This document shows positions 21,000 through 32,207 of a stretch of DNA of 64,000 nucleotides, one piece after another (positions within the stretch are counted from its first letter, which is position 1; every line of letters starts with the position of its first letter). The translations under genes were made by a program, and so were the position numbers. The notes under the pieces were generated by a model. That model ran no database searches and was not told where the DNA came from. It saw nothing but the letters and a program-made list of their open reading frames with translations. Source of the DNA: Romanomermis culicivorax (taxonomy: Eukaryota; Nematoda; Enoplea; Mermithida; Mermithidae); contig CAWUHX010000029.1 of assembly GCA_963922205.1 (NCBI GenBank), positions 992,001 through 1,056,000 of the forward strand, written 5' to 3'.

Positions 21000-22150
21000 A
21001 AAAACCAGCACTCTAGGTCTGCAATGGGGACCAATCTTTGTACATTGTGTCCTAAACAAAGAGCAGGCGCGTTAGAGCACATAGGACAAAAGGGGTTGTG
21101 GGCAGTGGCAACAGTTGTGCCAGTCCAAAAGTTGACCTTAATTCTAGACCAAGTTTGTTTTGCACCAAAATATGAGAGGAAAGGGTACCCAGGATGGCTG
21201 CAACTTGGGCAGCAATATCTCTGAGACAGGCGGGTCTTGACAATTTCGATCGGATCACTTGAGCGAGGCAACTAAAATCGTGGTACAGGCCAGTCAAAGC
21301 AGTGGCCCGCTGTGCTGATGAGTTGGGCCATAGCTTGATGATTGAGGGATTGCAGCAGCTGACCAGGGGTGTTGGGTGTTGTGGCAGAGGCGAAGATATC
21401 CCATGGGGTACCAAGTACAGGTCAGAGGGCATGCACAGAGAAAGAAAGGCTGAAAGAAGTGCATGCAAAGAATAGAAATATCATTGCAACAAAAGCTGAG
21501 GTCATTTCGATGTGGTTGTTGTTCTCTTCAATGAACGTAGCATTCATTGATGTTGAGCAACTCTTGATAGGGTGGGGGTTCATCAGCAGGGGATGATGTA
21601 GAGGGAGTCATCATTTTTCGAAAAATTTACAGAGTGGTGGTGAGATTCGACTGTTTGGAGCAAAAACAAGAATGAAAATGAGTAAAATAAAAGTAAGCTG
21701 CTGAAAGGTGAAAAGAATGTAAAGTGAGAAATGTGCAAAACTAACATTAATTAGGAAGCACTACAAACAATACTGTTAGGGGAAACTAAGGTCGACCTTT
21801 CCCAATTATTCTTACAAGAGTGAAAATGCCTGATCCTGGGGCTTACAATAGGCACCACTGAGGCGATCTCTTCAGAGAGCATGACCATGTTGGTGGTAGA
21901 TGTTGGTTGAACATTAGCATGCACATCCAACATGTTAGCCATGGCAGGCGCAGAAATTGAGGGTAATGCTGGTAGTGCTAGCAGAATTTTGGAAGATTGA
22001 GAACTAGTGTGGGATGAGTCTGTAGGCTTACTAACATAAGGAGCCGGCCAGGCATTATAATGAATGTGCTGTTCCTACGGCGATGCATATTCGTAATTTG
22101 GGTAGACAACATACGTATTCTGAACAAAATCATTTGTACGAGAAAAATGT
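21000..22150 (-). pseudogene. Degraded linker/protease-position segment of the minus-strand retroelement
   Basis: Readable pieces include SSKILLALPALPSISAPAMANMLD split near 21950 and a 63-codon stretch ending at 21751. The place between nucleocapsid and exonuclease would hold a protease in a standard element, but no DTG/DSG motif was found. The frames 21271-20996 and 21468-21052 overlap antisense and cannot be ranked. Confidence 0.3.
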
Positions 22151-22159
22151 TTACCATGA

Positions 22160-23170
22160 TTATAATATCCATGTGAACCCCCCGAGTAATTGTCCCCCTT
22201 CGCTGTCGGAGCTCCTCGATGGGGTCTCCAATTACATTGCCCACAGAAATCATTGGAATTTATGGGGAAATCACAGGTGGGTTGCTGGGCATTGTATTTG
22301 GATGGGCCTTTATCATTTCTTGGGTTTTGTTGGGTGTTTTGACACTTTAGCCAGATGCAATCTTCGATATTGTGTGTGGGGATTATTGGGCATCACACCA
22401 AAAACCAGTAGACTGATTTTGAGAGGGATGCAAGTTGTGTCAGCTGATGGAATGGACAAATTGGTCATGGTGATTATCAGGGCTTCCAGCAATGATCAAC
22501 TATGCAGCGGTCTGCAGGGGGGTTGTGGTCCTGATAGTGATCTTGAGAGCCGTCTGTGCTATGGTGACGGTCAAATCAGCAGAATGCAGGCTGAGGTGAT
22601 CCCGGCATCACAGCATCCAGAATGGCCTGGTTCACAAGGATAGGCCAGTCAGCGATGCCGAGCACAACTTTGGTGGCATTAAGGACCCTGCCGGCTTTTG
22701 CGATGGCATTGGCCAATTGTTAAACATTTCTGAAGGTTTTAGCTTGCTGGCCCATAGTCAATTGGTAGAAAACAGGCATTTTAGTTAAAAAGGTGTGAAT
22801 GCCTTGTTTGTGCCGGAAAGTTTGGTCTTCATTTTGATATAATAATTGGACATCATTACCTTACTTAGGAAACCTGCAGGTTCTTCTCCAGCTTCAGGCA
22901 CAATTGCAGCAAGTTCATGTTTAAGGGTCATTTGATTGCAATTGGGAGCAAGCTGGAACATAAGGAAATTTTTTCAATCTTCATACTGCATCATATCTTG
23001 GATCATATGGCTTGGTGTATTGTGGGTCAGGTGGTGAAGAGCACTCATCTTTACATGGTTTGAGGCATTGTAACCAAATTCATTTTCCAGCCAAATAAAG
23101 AAGCACAGAAGGCATTTGTTGGTTCCGGCATGGTTGATCATGAGGGGATGCATATTATCCACAATTGTCT
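22160..23170 (-). pseudogene. Capsid/nucleocapsid continuation with zinc knuckle
   Basis: The knuckle reads C-X2-Q ... THNIEDC over 22397-22357 and matches the knuckles at 8672 and 34924 in spacing, but spans 41 instead of 42 bases, so a one-base deletion shifts the frame. It is followed by IWLKCQNT, by CGQCNWRPHRG and by a Gly/Tyr/His segment (GDNYSGGSHGYYNHGKHF). Several stops lie upstream in the capsid region. Confidence 0.5.
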
Positions 23171-23174
23171 TTAT

Positions 23175-23804
23175 TCAACTGTCTTCTTTGTGGAGTGACA
23201 AGCGTGGCTGGTTAAAGCGAGGTTGCAGGTTTTCAAAGCAATCATCAGGCGGGTAGTCCAAAAATCCAAATGGGTGGGCTGCAGGCGGCAGACATCGAAT
23301 TGGCGCTGGGCAGGCAATATTATCTTCACTGGGAGGCGTACTTGAAAATTCATTATTGTAGAGGGTGTCTGTTGAGGGCGCTTTTGGTTTGACACAAGAC
23401 AGTGGGCGGGCGTAGGCCAAAGCAGGCTCAGTTTCCCTGAAAGTATAGTTTGTGATATAAATATCACACATATCCTGGCAGTAAAACTGGGAACCAGCAG
23501 GCAGTGGCCTAGGCATTGGCGGATTGTTACGCACTGCTGCTCCTATTGCAGAAATCAATTGTTGCGTTTGTTGGGCAAGGGCCCCAAATTGTGTGTTTGT
23601 AGCTTGAGCTTGTTCTTTAATTACACGTTGGACCTGCAATTGCTGGGCTTGTAATTGATCGGAAAGGGTGCCAATAATTTGATCAATAGTTTGGACTGTG
23701 GAAACATTGTTTTTGATTCTTGCGGCAGTGGTATTCAGTTGTTCAAGGGCATCACACACTTCTAATTGGAAGTTATGGCCTTCATTGGCATTGGCAATGG
23801 CCAT
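23175..23804 (-). CDS. gag-like ORF of the minus-strand retroelement (N-terminal part)
   Basis: The 209-codon ORF has a glutamine-rich helical/coiled N-terminal half (DALEQLNTTAARI, QLQAQQLQVQRVI, QQTQQLISAIG) and a proline-rich middle. Coding-like sequence continues beyond the stop in several frames to the knuckle near 22390, as expected for the capsid part of a gag protein. Identification as gag rests on position before the knuckle and composition, not on a named domain. Confidence 0.5.
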   Translation of the reverse strand: MAIANANEGHNFQLEVCDALEQLNTTAARIKNNVSTVQTIDQIIGTLSDQLQAQQLQVQRVIKEQAQATNTQFGALAQQTQQLISAIGAAVRNNPPMPRPLPAGSQFYCQDMCDIYITNYTFRETEPALAYARPLSCVKPKAPSTDTLYNNEFSSTPPSEDNIACPAPIRCLPPAAHPFGFLDYPPDDCFENLQPRFNQPRLSLHKEDS

Positions 23805-23823
23805 ACTGCTGTGGTGGGTTCAC

Positions 23824-23839
23824 CCCTGTATTAGCGCCA
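23824..23839 (-). promoter_or_regulatory. Possible primer-binding site of the minus-strand retroelement
   Basis: TGGCGCTAATACAGGG lies about 20 bp upstream of the gag-like start and begins with the TGG expected for a site pairing with a tRNA CCA end. No adjacent LTR end was confirmed. Confidence 0.35.
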
Positions 23840-24009
23840 TCTCAGTTTCCCCTCATTTATGGTTTTGGATCCCTGACATCTATTATTATTTTCAAATCAA
23901 ACTATCTACTGGACACCATTTAGCCCTAGCCCTCCTTAGCCGATCTACCAAAATCCACCATAGCCATCCACTGTGACCCATGCCCCTGTTCAATTGTGTG
24001 CCATTGCCG

Positions 24010-24350
24010 TTCCCCAGCCAGACTAGGTAAGTTTCAGGGTATATTATTACTAGGGGTAGTTAAGAACATTCCTCCTTAAGCAGGTTTCCCCCCTAGCTTT
24101 CCCCCTGGATACCAGTAATTCCCCACCCCTGAGGTCGGGTCAAAAGGGATCTCCTGGTTCACAATTGGGATCCCAGCTCCTAGGTCATCTTAGGGATAGC
24201 CCAGTTTATCCTTCATACTGAACAGGACCAATATTGGTCACCCCTAACCTGATGGTGTTGTCCTTATTCTATAGCAGTAACCCCAGAGCAGCACCACAGT
24301 ACCTATAGTTTCTTCTATAGACAGTACTGACTGGGTTAGGTAAACCAGGC
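24010..24350 (+). repeat. 5' LTR (part) of Gypsy element 2
   Basis: It shares with the right copy GACTAGGTAAG, AGGTCATCTTA, TCACCCCTAACCTG, AGCAGCACCACAGTACCTAT and CAGTACT. Exact ends are uncertain because divergence is high. Confidence 0.65.
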
Positions 24351-24485
24351 ATAGCTCTCACCTCAGTTCTGGGCCAACGGCCCCTTACTTTGGTGACCTA
24401 TCTCTCCTAGGGGGACATTGGGCTATAGTTTACCCATGGTGGCTTAGTCAAGGCTATCCTACCAATAATGCGACAAGGCAAGGTT

Positions 24486-24690
24486 GGAAAATCGCCCTCA
24501 AGTCTGGCAAATCGCCCTTAAGTCTGGCAAATCGCCCTTAAGTCTGGAAATCACCTTCAAGTCTGGAAAATTTCCTTCAAGTCTGGAAAATCACCCTTAA
24601 GTTGGGTAAATCTCCCTTAATTTGGGTGAACCTCCCCCTAAATCAGGTAAATCTCCATCAAATCTAGTAAATCTCCTTCATGTTAGGTAC
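24486..24690. repeat. Minisatellite, unit about AAATCGCCCTTAAGTCTGGC
   Basis: About ten units of 19-21 bp decay gradually to the right. It lies in the leader between the 5' LTR and gag of Gypsy element 2. Confidence 0.85.
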
Positions 24691-24699
24691 TTATTTCTT

Positions 24700-26390
24700 G
24701 GGTTTTTATCTCTTCAGTTTTCTTAGCCACTTGTCATTTTTTCCCCTTTCCTTACTCTTCTTTTTCTCTTTTTCCATTTTCTGAGTGGTATACTATCTGC
24801 CTCAGCACTGATTTAGTTACAGTATGCCTGTTCATAACACGCACTCTAGGGAGTATTGCAGTTTGGAGGTCTATGACCCCATAAACTTTGGATGGTTCAC
24901 AACCGCAAGATAGAGTATACTCTCCATGTTTGATCCTGGAAGTCATGCATGACTGTGATCATGTTATTTGTGGACTGTACCCTTTTCTATTTTCCTTATC
25001 TCAAACTGAGCATTGTCTTAGTTACTCTCTTTGTGGGTTCAAGATAAGCTCAAATTTACTGTTGACACATTTAACACATGTATGCTTCAAAATTTTCACT
25101 TTTCTTATCTTTATGTATCTACTTTTCTTTCCTTTACTCTTCCAGCATCATATGTTCACTTTTGTGTGACCCAAAAACTCAATTTTCAAACCACTTATCT
25201 TTCTGAACAAACATTTTTACTCGCCAAAACCAACTTTCTCTTATCTCAAAAAAAGACAAATCAACAATCATTGATTCTTTTTCTTATATTTCATCCTAAA
25301 ACAAATTCTTTCTATCAAAACAAAACAAAATTATTCTTTTCAAAAACAAAGGTCCAGGGCCCCATTTTATTTTTACTGACTGAGTGTGTCAGAATAGCAC
25401 ATTTGGTACCCATGCTCTTTCCTCACTTCACCTGTGTGATGCTCGAGCCTCATTGCATCTCAATAATCAGTAACCCGGCCACCAGCTGTATATAAAACTC
25501 TTGGAGAGTGTCCATTCTGTTCAAAATGCAAGCTCCTGTTTTGAGGAGGGCCATAAGTTATGAGAGGTCATTCATACTGAACCCTCCTGTGTGGTCCATC
25601 TCACTGCACAGAGTCCCAATCGCTCCTGGTGAGTGAGGCCTGCTAGGCAACAGGGCAGCCTCTTTACATCAGCATGGTTGTAAATTAGTTATGTCCCTAT
25701 TTATCCCCCCTCTTAAGTTTAGTTTAAGTTGACCCCTTTTACTTATTTTTGAGCCACTTCATGTGCTACTCCTGGTGAGTAGGATCTTGTCAGCAATGAG
25801 TCTGCCTTGCCCCTAGATTTGTAATCTAGTACCTGATAGTTGGCCTCCATATAAATTTCCCTTCTGAGCAGGCCTTCTGCCTTCCCTATGTGGCTGAACC
25901 CCATCACTCTATCCTAAGGCAGGAGTAACCACCAATTTATCTAAAATTAATTTATTTTCACCAAAATAGCTGGATCCATGACCCCATTTTCAAACTCTAG
26001 TTGGGATCATTCCCCACCACTCAGGCTACACCTACAGTTTACACCAGGTGACCAGATAAATTGCTTTCTGTGTTACCCTGATACACATGAGCTGGTTTTT
26101 GCTTGCTACAACCTTGTTCTTTGACTAGCTCTATTACTATGGCCACTAGTCTTTATCTAAAAAAAACAAGCCCTTTATGCTTGCCAAAACGCTATGGCGT
26201 AAATGAAAAAGAAATTCACATGCTCCTTTGCCGCGAAATCGAAAGATTAACACTTACTTTTTCTTTACAAAATAGCGACACCTAGGCATTCTTGTCATCT
26301 ACGTACCCAGTCCATATGGACCAATCAGACTCTCTCTATTCAGTTTGACAGAATCCCTTTATAAGCTCGTCAATCAGTTTTAGCCACCCT
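24700..26390 (+). other. Leader/non-coding part of Gypsy element 2
   Basis: Pyrimidine-rich, low-complexity sequence without a recognisable protein. Open frames here are T/C-rich artefacts. Confidence 0.45.
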
Positions 26391-26392
26391 AC

Positions 26393-26995
26393 AGGAGAAT
26401 GAAGTCTCAAAAATGCTCAAGTCAGAAGTTGACCTCACAGCACAGACTGACAGCACAGTCTAAGCAGCATATGAGAATGCGCTCAGACCACTGAACCAAA
26501 AGTTGGAAGCCATGACTAGTCAGAGGCACACTCGCGTGTCCAGTTTCATGTCTCCTCCTACCTTTTTGGGTGCTTTTGGTCAATCAATTGCTGATTTTAT
26601 ATCCCACTTGACCTGTTTCTTCACACTGCAAGATGTGAATGAAACTGATCATGCATATAAAATCGCCTTTTTGGAGTCATGCCTTACTGGTGCTACTCTT
26701 GTTTCCTATCAGGACTTTAGCAGTGGATATCCTCAACCTACCTGCTATGACAAATTTAGGATGTTTCTCAAGTATGAATTTCCCATCTAGTGTGATTCAG
26801 ATTTGCATCAGCAGCTGATCCAAGATCCCCTGGAGAAACTATCCAAATTAGTGACAGTCTATCTTGAGCACCTCAAAAGACTGTCCTGGGTAGCTTATCC
26901 AGATCTTTTGATGAACGTCAGGGATTCTATTATTAAATCTATCTTTTTGTGAGGGTTGAAACATGCCTCTGAGATAGTATTAAGTTCAGGGAGTT
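26393..26995 (+). pseudogene. gag capsid of Gypsy element 2
   Basis: The best frame (ATG 26503, coding-like from about 26393) reads PPTFLGAFGQSIADFISHL, CFFTLQDVNETDHAYKIAFL, TGATLVSYQDF, then after a TAG at 26788 DLHQQLIQDPLEKL, TVYLEHLKRLSWVAYPDL and VRDSIIKSIFL. This is the retrotransposon gag (capsid) domain pattern. Stops near 26788 and 26950 inactivate it. No zinc knuckle was found after it. Confidence 0.7.
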
Positions 26996-27054
26996 TATGA
27001 TTCTTGTAGAGACACTAAAAGCAGCCTGCTACACAGAATTCCAAATCTTCAGGG

Positions 27055-27790
27055 ATGAGATTGGGTTCATTGCACCACCTAATGCTGTTTTCTTTTCAGA
27101 ACAAAAAACCGCCAGATTCAATACTGATTAATCCCTTACAAGTGCCAAAGCTTGCATCGGACATCATCTTTGACTGCAGTTGGGTCAAAGCCAATGCCGC
27201 AAGCTCACCCAGCATCATCCCGTGGGACCGGACAGCATTGCTCCACCTATTGGTTGCTTACACAGACCTCTATGCTGTTGATGAGAAGAACACAGGCACC
27301 ACTGATCTCGTTCAACACTAGATCAGCACAGGTGAGGCCCACCCAGTCCAGCATTTTCCTTATCAGTCTTCAACTAAGGAAAAAGACCTCATCATGCTAG
27401 AAGTCAAGGCACTACAGGATGAAAGTATTATCGGGCCAAGCACTTCACTATGGACAACAAATTCTGTCCTGGTGTGCAAGGAAAAGGGTTCTCACTGTAT
27501 GCATGTTGATTTCCGTGGCCTTAATGGGGTCACAATAAAGGATGTCTACCTCTTACTGTGGATCAACATCTCAGACACTCTAAAGGGAATGAAATACTTC
27601 ACTAACCTTGACCACTAACCTTGACCGCCTATCAGTCAATCCCAATTGCTGAGGCAAATGAGGAAAAGATGGCATCCAATACACCCATTGGACTTTCTGA
27701 GTTCAACTATCTGCCTTTCGGCTTGTGGAATGGGCTAGGGACATTCCAATATCTCATGGATCTTCTCCTAACAGGAATCCAGTGATGCAT
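27055..27790 (+). pseudogene. Pre-RT segment and N-terminal half of reverse transcriptase, Gypsy element 2
   Basis: LLVAYTDLYAVDEKNTGTTD leads to the linker before RT; then IMLEVKALQDESIIGPST, VLVCKEKGS, VDFRGLNGVTIKD and LKGMKYFTNLD give RT motifs up to LDLTAGYH (degraded). The next recognisable block, the LPFGL-equivalent near 27715-27770, is frameshifted. Stop codons at 27319 and 27616 interrupt it. The catalytic YxDD is absent because the following part of pol is deleted. Confidence 0.7.
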
Positions 27791-27794
27791 CACT

Positions 27795-28200
27795 CTCATT
27801 CAACCCTCTGGCCACAGATCTTTGATGTATCCATGTATGATATGGAGGTCCAGCAGCATTTCACCAACACCCTGACCTTAATCCAGAGTTGGATTGAGAA
27901 ATCACAAGAAGCCTATGCTTGGTCATATGATGGCAAAGTCAGAGATGTCTCATACGACATAGGGGATGATGTGCTCAAACTGCACACTTCCAGCAAACAT
28001 AGACTTACTCCTAAATTGCTGCCCATTTATGATGGACCCTATCTTGTTACGAATGTGGCACACCCTAATTTCAGCATTCATCTTGAGGTGGATCAGGAAG
28101 AGACTGTCCATGTCAATCAACTTAGAGGTTATGTGTCTCCAGATGCGTGGATTGAAGCAGACAAAGCACCTTCCACTTCACAGGCAGCAGCAACCCCACT
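27795..28200 (+). pseudogene. Integrase C-terminal end, Gypsy element 2
   Basis: MYDMEVQQHFTNTLTLIQ, DIGDDVLKLHTSSKH, YDGPYLVTNVAH and VHVNQLRGY form the GPY/F module typical of Ty3/Gypsy integrase C-termini. It follows the RT relic with no RNase H or DDE core between, marking a deletion of roughly 2 kb of pol relative to element 1. Confidence 0.75.
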
Positions 28201-28329
28201 GACCACTTTGCTTCCTTTTTGCTTACTCCAACAAACAGAGACTTTACACCTAATCAGATTGAACCACATCTTGATGAGGAGGTCTCTGACCCCTAACATC
28301 AAGGTGCTCTTCTCTTCTTAGTCCTATCC

Positions 28330-29570
28330 TTCATGAACAAGGATGTCCTTTTTGGAATGAGGCTGTGTCCCTCGCGAATTATTCACTTTGACCCTTTCAC
28401 TCTCCCTTCTACAAGGCTGGGAAACAATCAAAAGACAGTTTCCGTCTAGTGAAAAAGAAGAGAATGAGCAGCAATCCGCACATCTGAGTCTGCACACAGG
28501 TGCATTTCTGCAATAGCCTCACGTCACTCCTACCCAAATTTTTTCTCATTATAGATCTCCTTACAGGATACCAAACATCAACAACTGCATGGATTGCTGA
28601 CCACCAGCCATTGCATCACTGTATGTCAATAACTGTAAACACTTCCCACTTCAATGATGCAATAGATTGCCGACTATCACCCATCACATAGCTGGAAATC
28701 AACAACCACAAACATGCTGTGCAATGACTCACATGATTCCGACTCAAATAATGAGAACATCCTTTTTTGAAGGATCACTGTGTCACATTCCCATAAAATC
28801 AGCAACATCACGTGATTCTTCCTTTATGTTAATGTTTTATTTTCCTTGATCATTTTGTTATTCCTTTTGTCATTTTTTCAATGCTTTTGTTCGTGCATTT
28901 GTTTTATCAACAGTATGCCCCATTAGCATGAGTTCCTCAAAGAGCACTCCTTGCTCACAGCTATTTTGGGTTGCATCACATGCCTTTTGTGTCAACAAAT
29001 CGAGCATGACTCTTGCTGATGCAAACAAATAGCTGTAGGAAATTCTGCTAAAAACATTCATATGTTTTGCACAGAAACTGAGTCGGCCTCAGTGCTGAGC
29101 CTATTCGAACTAGGCAAGTGCCTATGTGCACACAGGCCCTGCTCTGCAATGATACCTTTGCAGGCATTGGCCTGGGCATCATGAACTCTGCTCCAGTATA
29201 CTGTAGACAGCAAGTGCTTATAATCACATGTTGTTCTGTCTTATCATCCATTTTGGACTTTTGCATTCATTTTTCCCTTTGGACTCTTGTGCTCATTGTA
29301 TTTTTGCTCTCAGCTCTTAGCATTCTACTTTCGCCAGCATCTCTCTTATTGCCCTTTGCCTTGCTCACCTTATTTGCATATTCATTCCATCATCTTTGTA
29401 CTGTTCAACCTATTGTCAATTGTTAGCCCATTGATTGTATTTTATAAATAAATCGTACATTGGTTGTAGCAGCTCTCCCAGCCAATTCCTGCTTCGTGTT
29501 AGGCGACCCCCGTCCTACCTCAGCTGTCTGTTGCGACCTGTTTACACCCGATCTTGCCATAGTTGTTTCC
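28330..29570 (+). other. 3' untranslated part of Gypsy element 2
   Basis: No conserved coding. A possible polyadenylation signal AATAAA lies at 29446, upstream of the sequence shared with the left LTR. Confidence 0.4.
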
Positions 29571-29574
29571 CTTC

Positions 29575-30340
29575 CCCCTGCAGGACTAGGTAAGCTCCAG
29601 GGCATATTAGTGTTTAGGCCAGTTAAGGGTAGTCCTCCCTGAGTGGGCCTCCCTTTCTAGCTCCTACTCATTTATCAGCAATACCTCCTGCCTTAGGTTG
29701 AATCATAAGGGATCTTTTGGCTAACAGTTGGGGTCCCATTGCCCAGGTCATCTTATGGGTGGCCCCTGTCCATCATCCACACTGACTGGACTAATAATGA
29801 TCACCCCTAACCTGGTAGCATTGTCCTTACCCTAAAGTAGTAAGCATACATGCACAGCATAGAAATTCTGCTGGGGGTCAGCCAAGACGGGGGGGTGGAA
29901 TACAATTTTTTTTCATTCTTGATAATGAAAAGAAAGGTCTTAGAAAGGTTTTCTAACATCCAAACAGCATATTCTCACAACTATATTAGTCAGATATATT
30001 AAATAATTTGCTTAGACAGCTTTTTTTACTGTTTTAATGTTACTCTTTTGGAATCAAGTATGCTTTGTTTAGAAAAATTGTTAAACTAAATGATCATTTC
30101 CATTTTTATGACAACTTTCTCTTCTTTCTTGATCATTTTCCTTCGTCAACTTCTCAATCATTGCTTGGGGAGTCAAATCTGCTGGGGGTCAGCAAGAATC
30201 TGCTAGGGGTCAATAAAAATCTGCTGGGGGTCAAACCCCCCCCCAAACTCCCCCCCCCACGTGCATGTATGGTAGTAACCCCCACAGCAGCACCACAGTA
30301 CCTATAATCTCTTCTATAGCCAGTACTCACCAGGTTAGGT
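29575..30340 (+). repeat. 3' LTR of Gypsy element 2, interrupted by a MITE
   Basis: The left part (to 29844) and right part (from 30272) together match 24010-24350; the segment between is an insertion. Confidence 0.65.
29845..30271. mobile_element. MITE with CATACATGCAC ends and G runs, in the 3' LTR
   Basis: The 427-bp element starts CATACATGCAC and ends GTGCATGTATG. It is flanked by GTAGTAAG (29837-29844) and GTAGTAAC (30272-30279), an 8-bp duplication with one difference. It is absent from the left LTR. Ends, G/C runs and the repeated CTGCTGGGGGTCA (30178-30235) link it loosely to the CATACCTG G-run family. Confidence 0.75.
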
Positions 30341-31627
30341 TAACAAAATGGAAAGCCACACCATAGTGCCAGGCCCCATGGCCCCAGTTGGGATATCATC
30401 ACATGGCAATCCCATCCAAGGTTACATGGTCTGTTCCACCTTAATATGACATGGCAAGTTACATTTTGGGGACATGACCATGGGCTTTCCATTGTATGTG
30501 CAGGAGGATACTGGAGGCGGAACATGGTAACATGGTTTTCTGGCATTTTTTGAGGCAAAGATCCTACAAAGTTGGCCAAAATTTTTTTTTCACATGAAAG
30601 ATTTTCCAATTTCAAAAGTATGGGGATATGTCCCCTTGTATTTCACCTCGCATGTGTGTACCTCCAACTGCATTGAACTCTACTAAGTTTAGTGTCCATA
30701 AAAGAAGAACCAACTGTGGTAAGTTGACACATAAAATCCAACTCAGTTTTTAGAGAGAAGAAGTTACAGCACATAGTCATCTTAGAACCAAATCAATTGT
30801 GTAAACCAATCCCTAGCATTGATTATGCAGATGAGGAAATATCTGCAATTACTGTTAAAAAATTGTAGGATTTATGCAACTTCTTTTTGTTCTTCATGGG
30901 CCAACTCAACTTTGTTGCATTATTGTTGTATGAACGTAAATAAGTTATGTGCATAAATGATCAAGTTGGATCAAAAAATGTTGAGTAGGGTTAACACAAC
31001 TTTTTTAGTGCACATAATGTTTTTGCACAAAGAAATGAAGCAGTAATAGAAGCATCTTTGCAGTCAGAATATACACACATCCAACACACACATACCCACA
31101 TACACCACACACCCATCCTAAAAATCAGCAAAATACACATATGTCAAGGAAGGGGTATGGAAAATCTTTCTAATGGCAGGTTATTTCCAGCCCACTTTTC
31201 TTAATTCTGTGTAGGATTTCTGAACTTGTGATATATTTTACATTTCCAATTTTGTGTGTTTAGCTTTGAATTTCAAGAACTGCATCTGTTTTGTGTAGTT
31301 CATCAACTTTATTCAGTAGAATTTTGGTAGAATTTGAGCCTGTACAATTTTATCTGAATTCAGTTTGAAATTGCTCTTTGATAATGATAAGCTGGGCCAT
31401 ACATGTAATTATGGAGGCATGAAATGCCATGATAACCCCCATTGCCAAGAGTCATCACATACCATTTGATTCATGACTCCACAATAGAATGGGAATCAGG
31501 GCACTTCTGAAGTCAGCACATTTTTTCAAACTCTGTCCATATTAGACCATAACAGAGGAAACTGTCAATTTTTAAGCTGGAAAAAGTCAATTTTAACCAA
31601 AAAAATTATGAAAAAAGTTATTCTGGT
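30341..31627. other. Non-coding stretch between two LTR elements
   Basis: It contains a short inverted repeat (AATGGAAAGCC at 30346, GGCTTTCCATT at 30484) with CATGG-rich interior, and an AC-rich microsatellite at 31066-31120. No gene was recognised. Confidence 0.5.
31066..31120. repeat. AC-rich microsatellite
   Basis: Imperfect CACACA/CATACA repeats. Confidence 0.8.
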
Positions 31628-32207
31628 TGTTATGTTTACTCTTCTGCTTAGGTCAGAAGATGTAAGCAATATAACTTAAGACACTATCGGCTTGTATCCA
31701 ACTGACTACTGTAGGTAACTCGAAGGAGCTTCCTATTAGCAATCAGCTAAGTACTGTGCAACAGTCCTTAAGCAGAAATATACACAACCTTCAGTCACTA
31801 ATCAGTAACTGGAAACTCTAACTCTTGCAATCGAAAAGCAATCAGGGTTTCCCCAGATGCTTCCTAAAGGTTTACACAAATAAGGAGAACTCACTATAAT
31901 GACCTCCAGGAAGGCTGGGACTTTCCTCGGTAATGGATTCCTCATAAATAGGCTCCCACCTCAGGCTAAATGTGCGAGTATAAAGTAATAAATAATAATG
32001 ATATACATAATATGACATATTATTCAAATGTGTGTTAGACTGTCAGTGTTTCGGTTTACTAGGTGCAATAGAACAATTATAAAACAAACTCGCCTACAAC
32101 ACAAACAAATTTCAGAATGATGAACATCTTGTCTTTTTGGTCCAATTGTGACTTTGTTGATTTCACCAATTTTGCATAGATGTGGGATGACTGCTACTGT
32201 AAGTTCA
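31628..32207 (-). repeat. 3' LTR of the minus-strand element
   Basis: This 580-bp copy is near-identical to 36585-37542 without the MITE, with TG...CA ends on the minus strand. It preserves the MITE's empty site at GGAAACTCTA/ACTCTTGC (about 31806-31823). Confidence 0.85.

Larger units (their letters stand above)
15362..23850 (-). mobile_element. Long minus-strand retroelement-like unit with gag, zinc knuckle and exonuclease-like domain
   Basis: On the minus strand, from right to left, are a tRNA-primer-like site (23839-23824), a gag-like ORF from 23804, a C-x-H-C knuckle (22397-22357), a Gly/His/Tyr-rich segment, an exonuclease-like domain (20887-20019), a 1.3-kb ORF (19860 to about 18545) split by a hAT insertion, a further ORF (18623-17973), a Cys/His-rich stretch (17731-17179) and unrecognised coding-like sequence down to about 15362. 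No reverse transcriptase or integrase was seen. LTRs were not found. Stops and frameshifts are frequent, so this copy is decayed. The combination does not match an element family I can name. Confidence 0.55.
24010..30340 (+). mobile_element. Ty3/Gypsy retrotransposon 2 (internally deleted)
   Basis: A direct repeat of about 345 bp (24010-24350 and 29575-29844 plus 30272-30340) provides the LTRs. Between them on the plus strand are gag capsid, the pre-RT segment, the first half of RT, then directly the C-terminal end of integrase. Protease, most of RT, RNase H and the integrase core are missing. A MITE sits in the 3' LTR copy. Confidence 0.75.

Noticed and set aside
25031..25495. 154-codon plus-strand ORF in Gypsy element 2 leader
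   Set aside because: Phe/Ser/Leu-rich translation of a pyrimidine-rich tract, no family resemblance.
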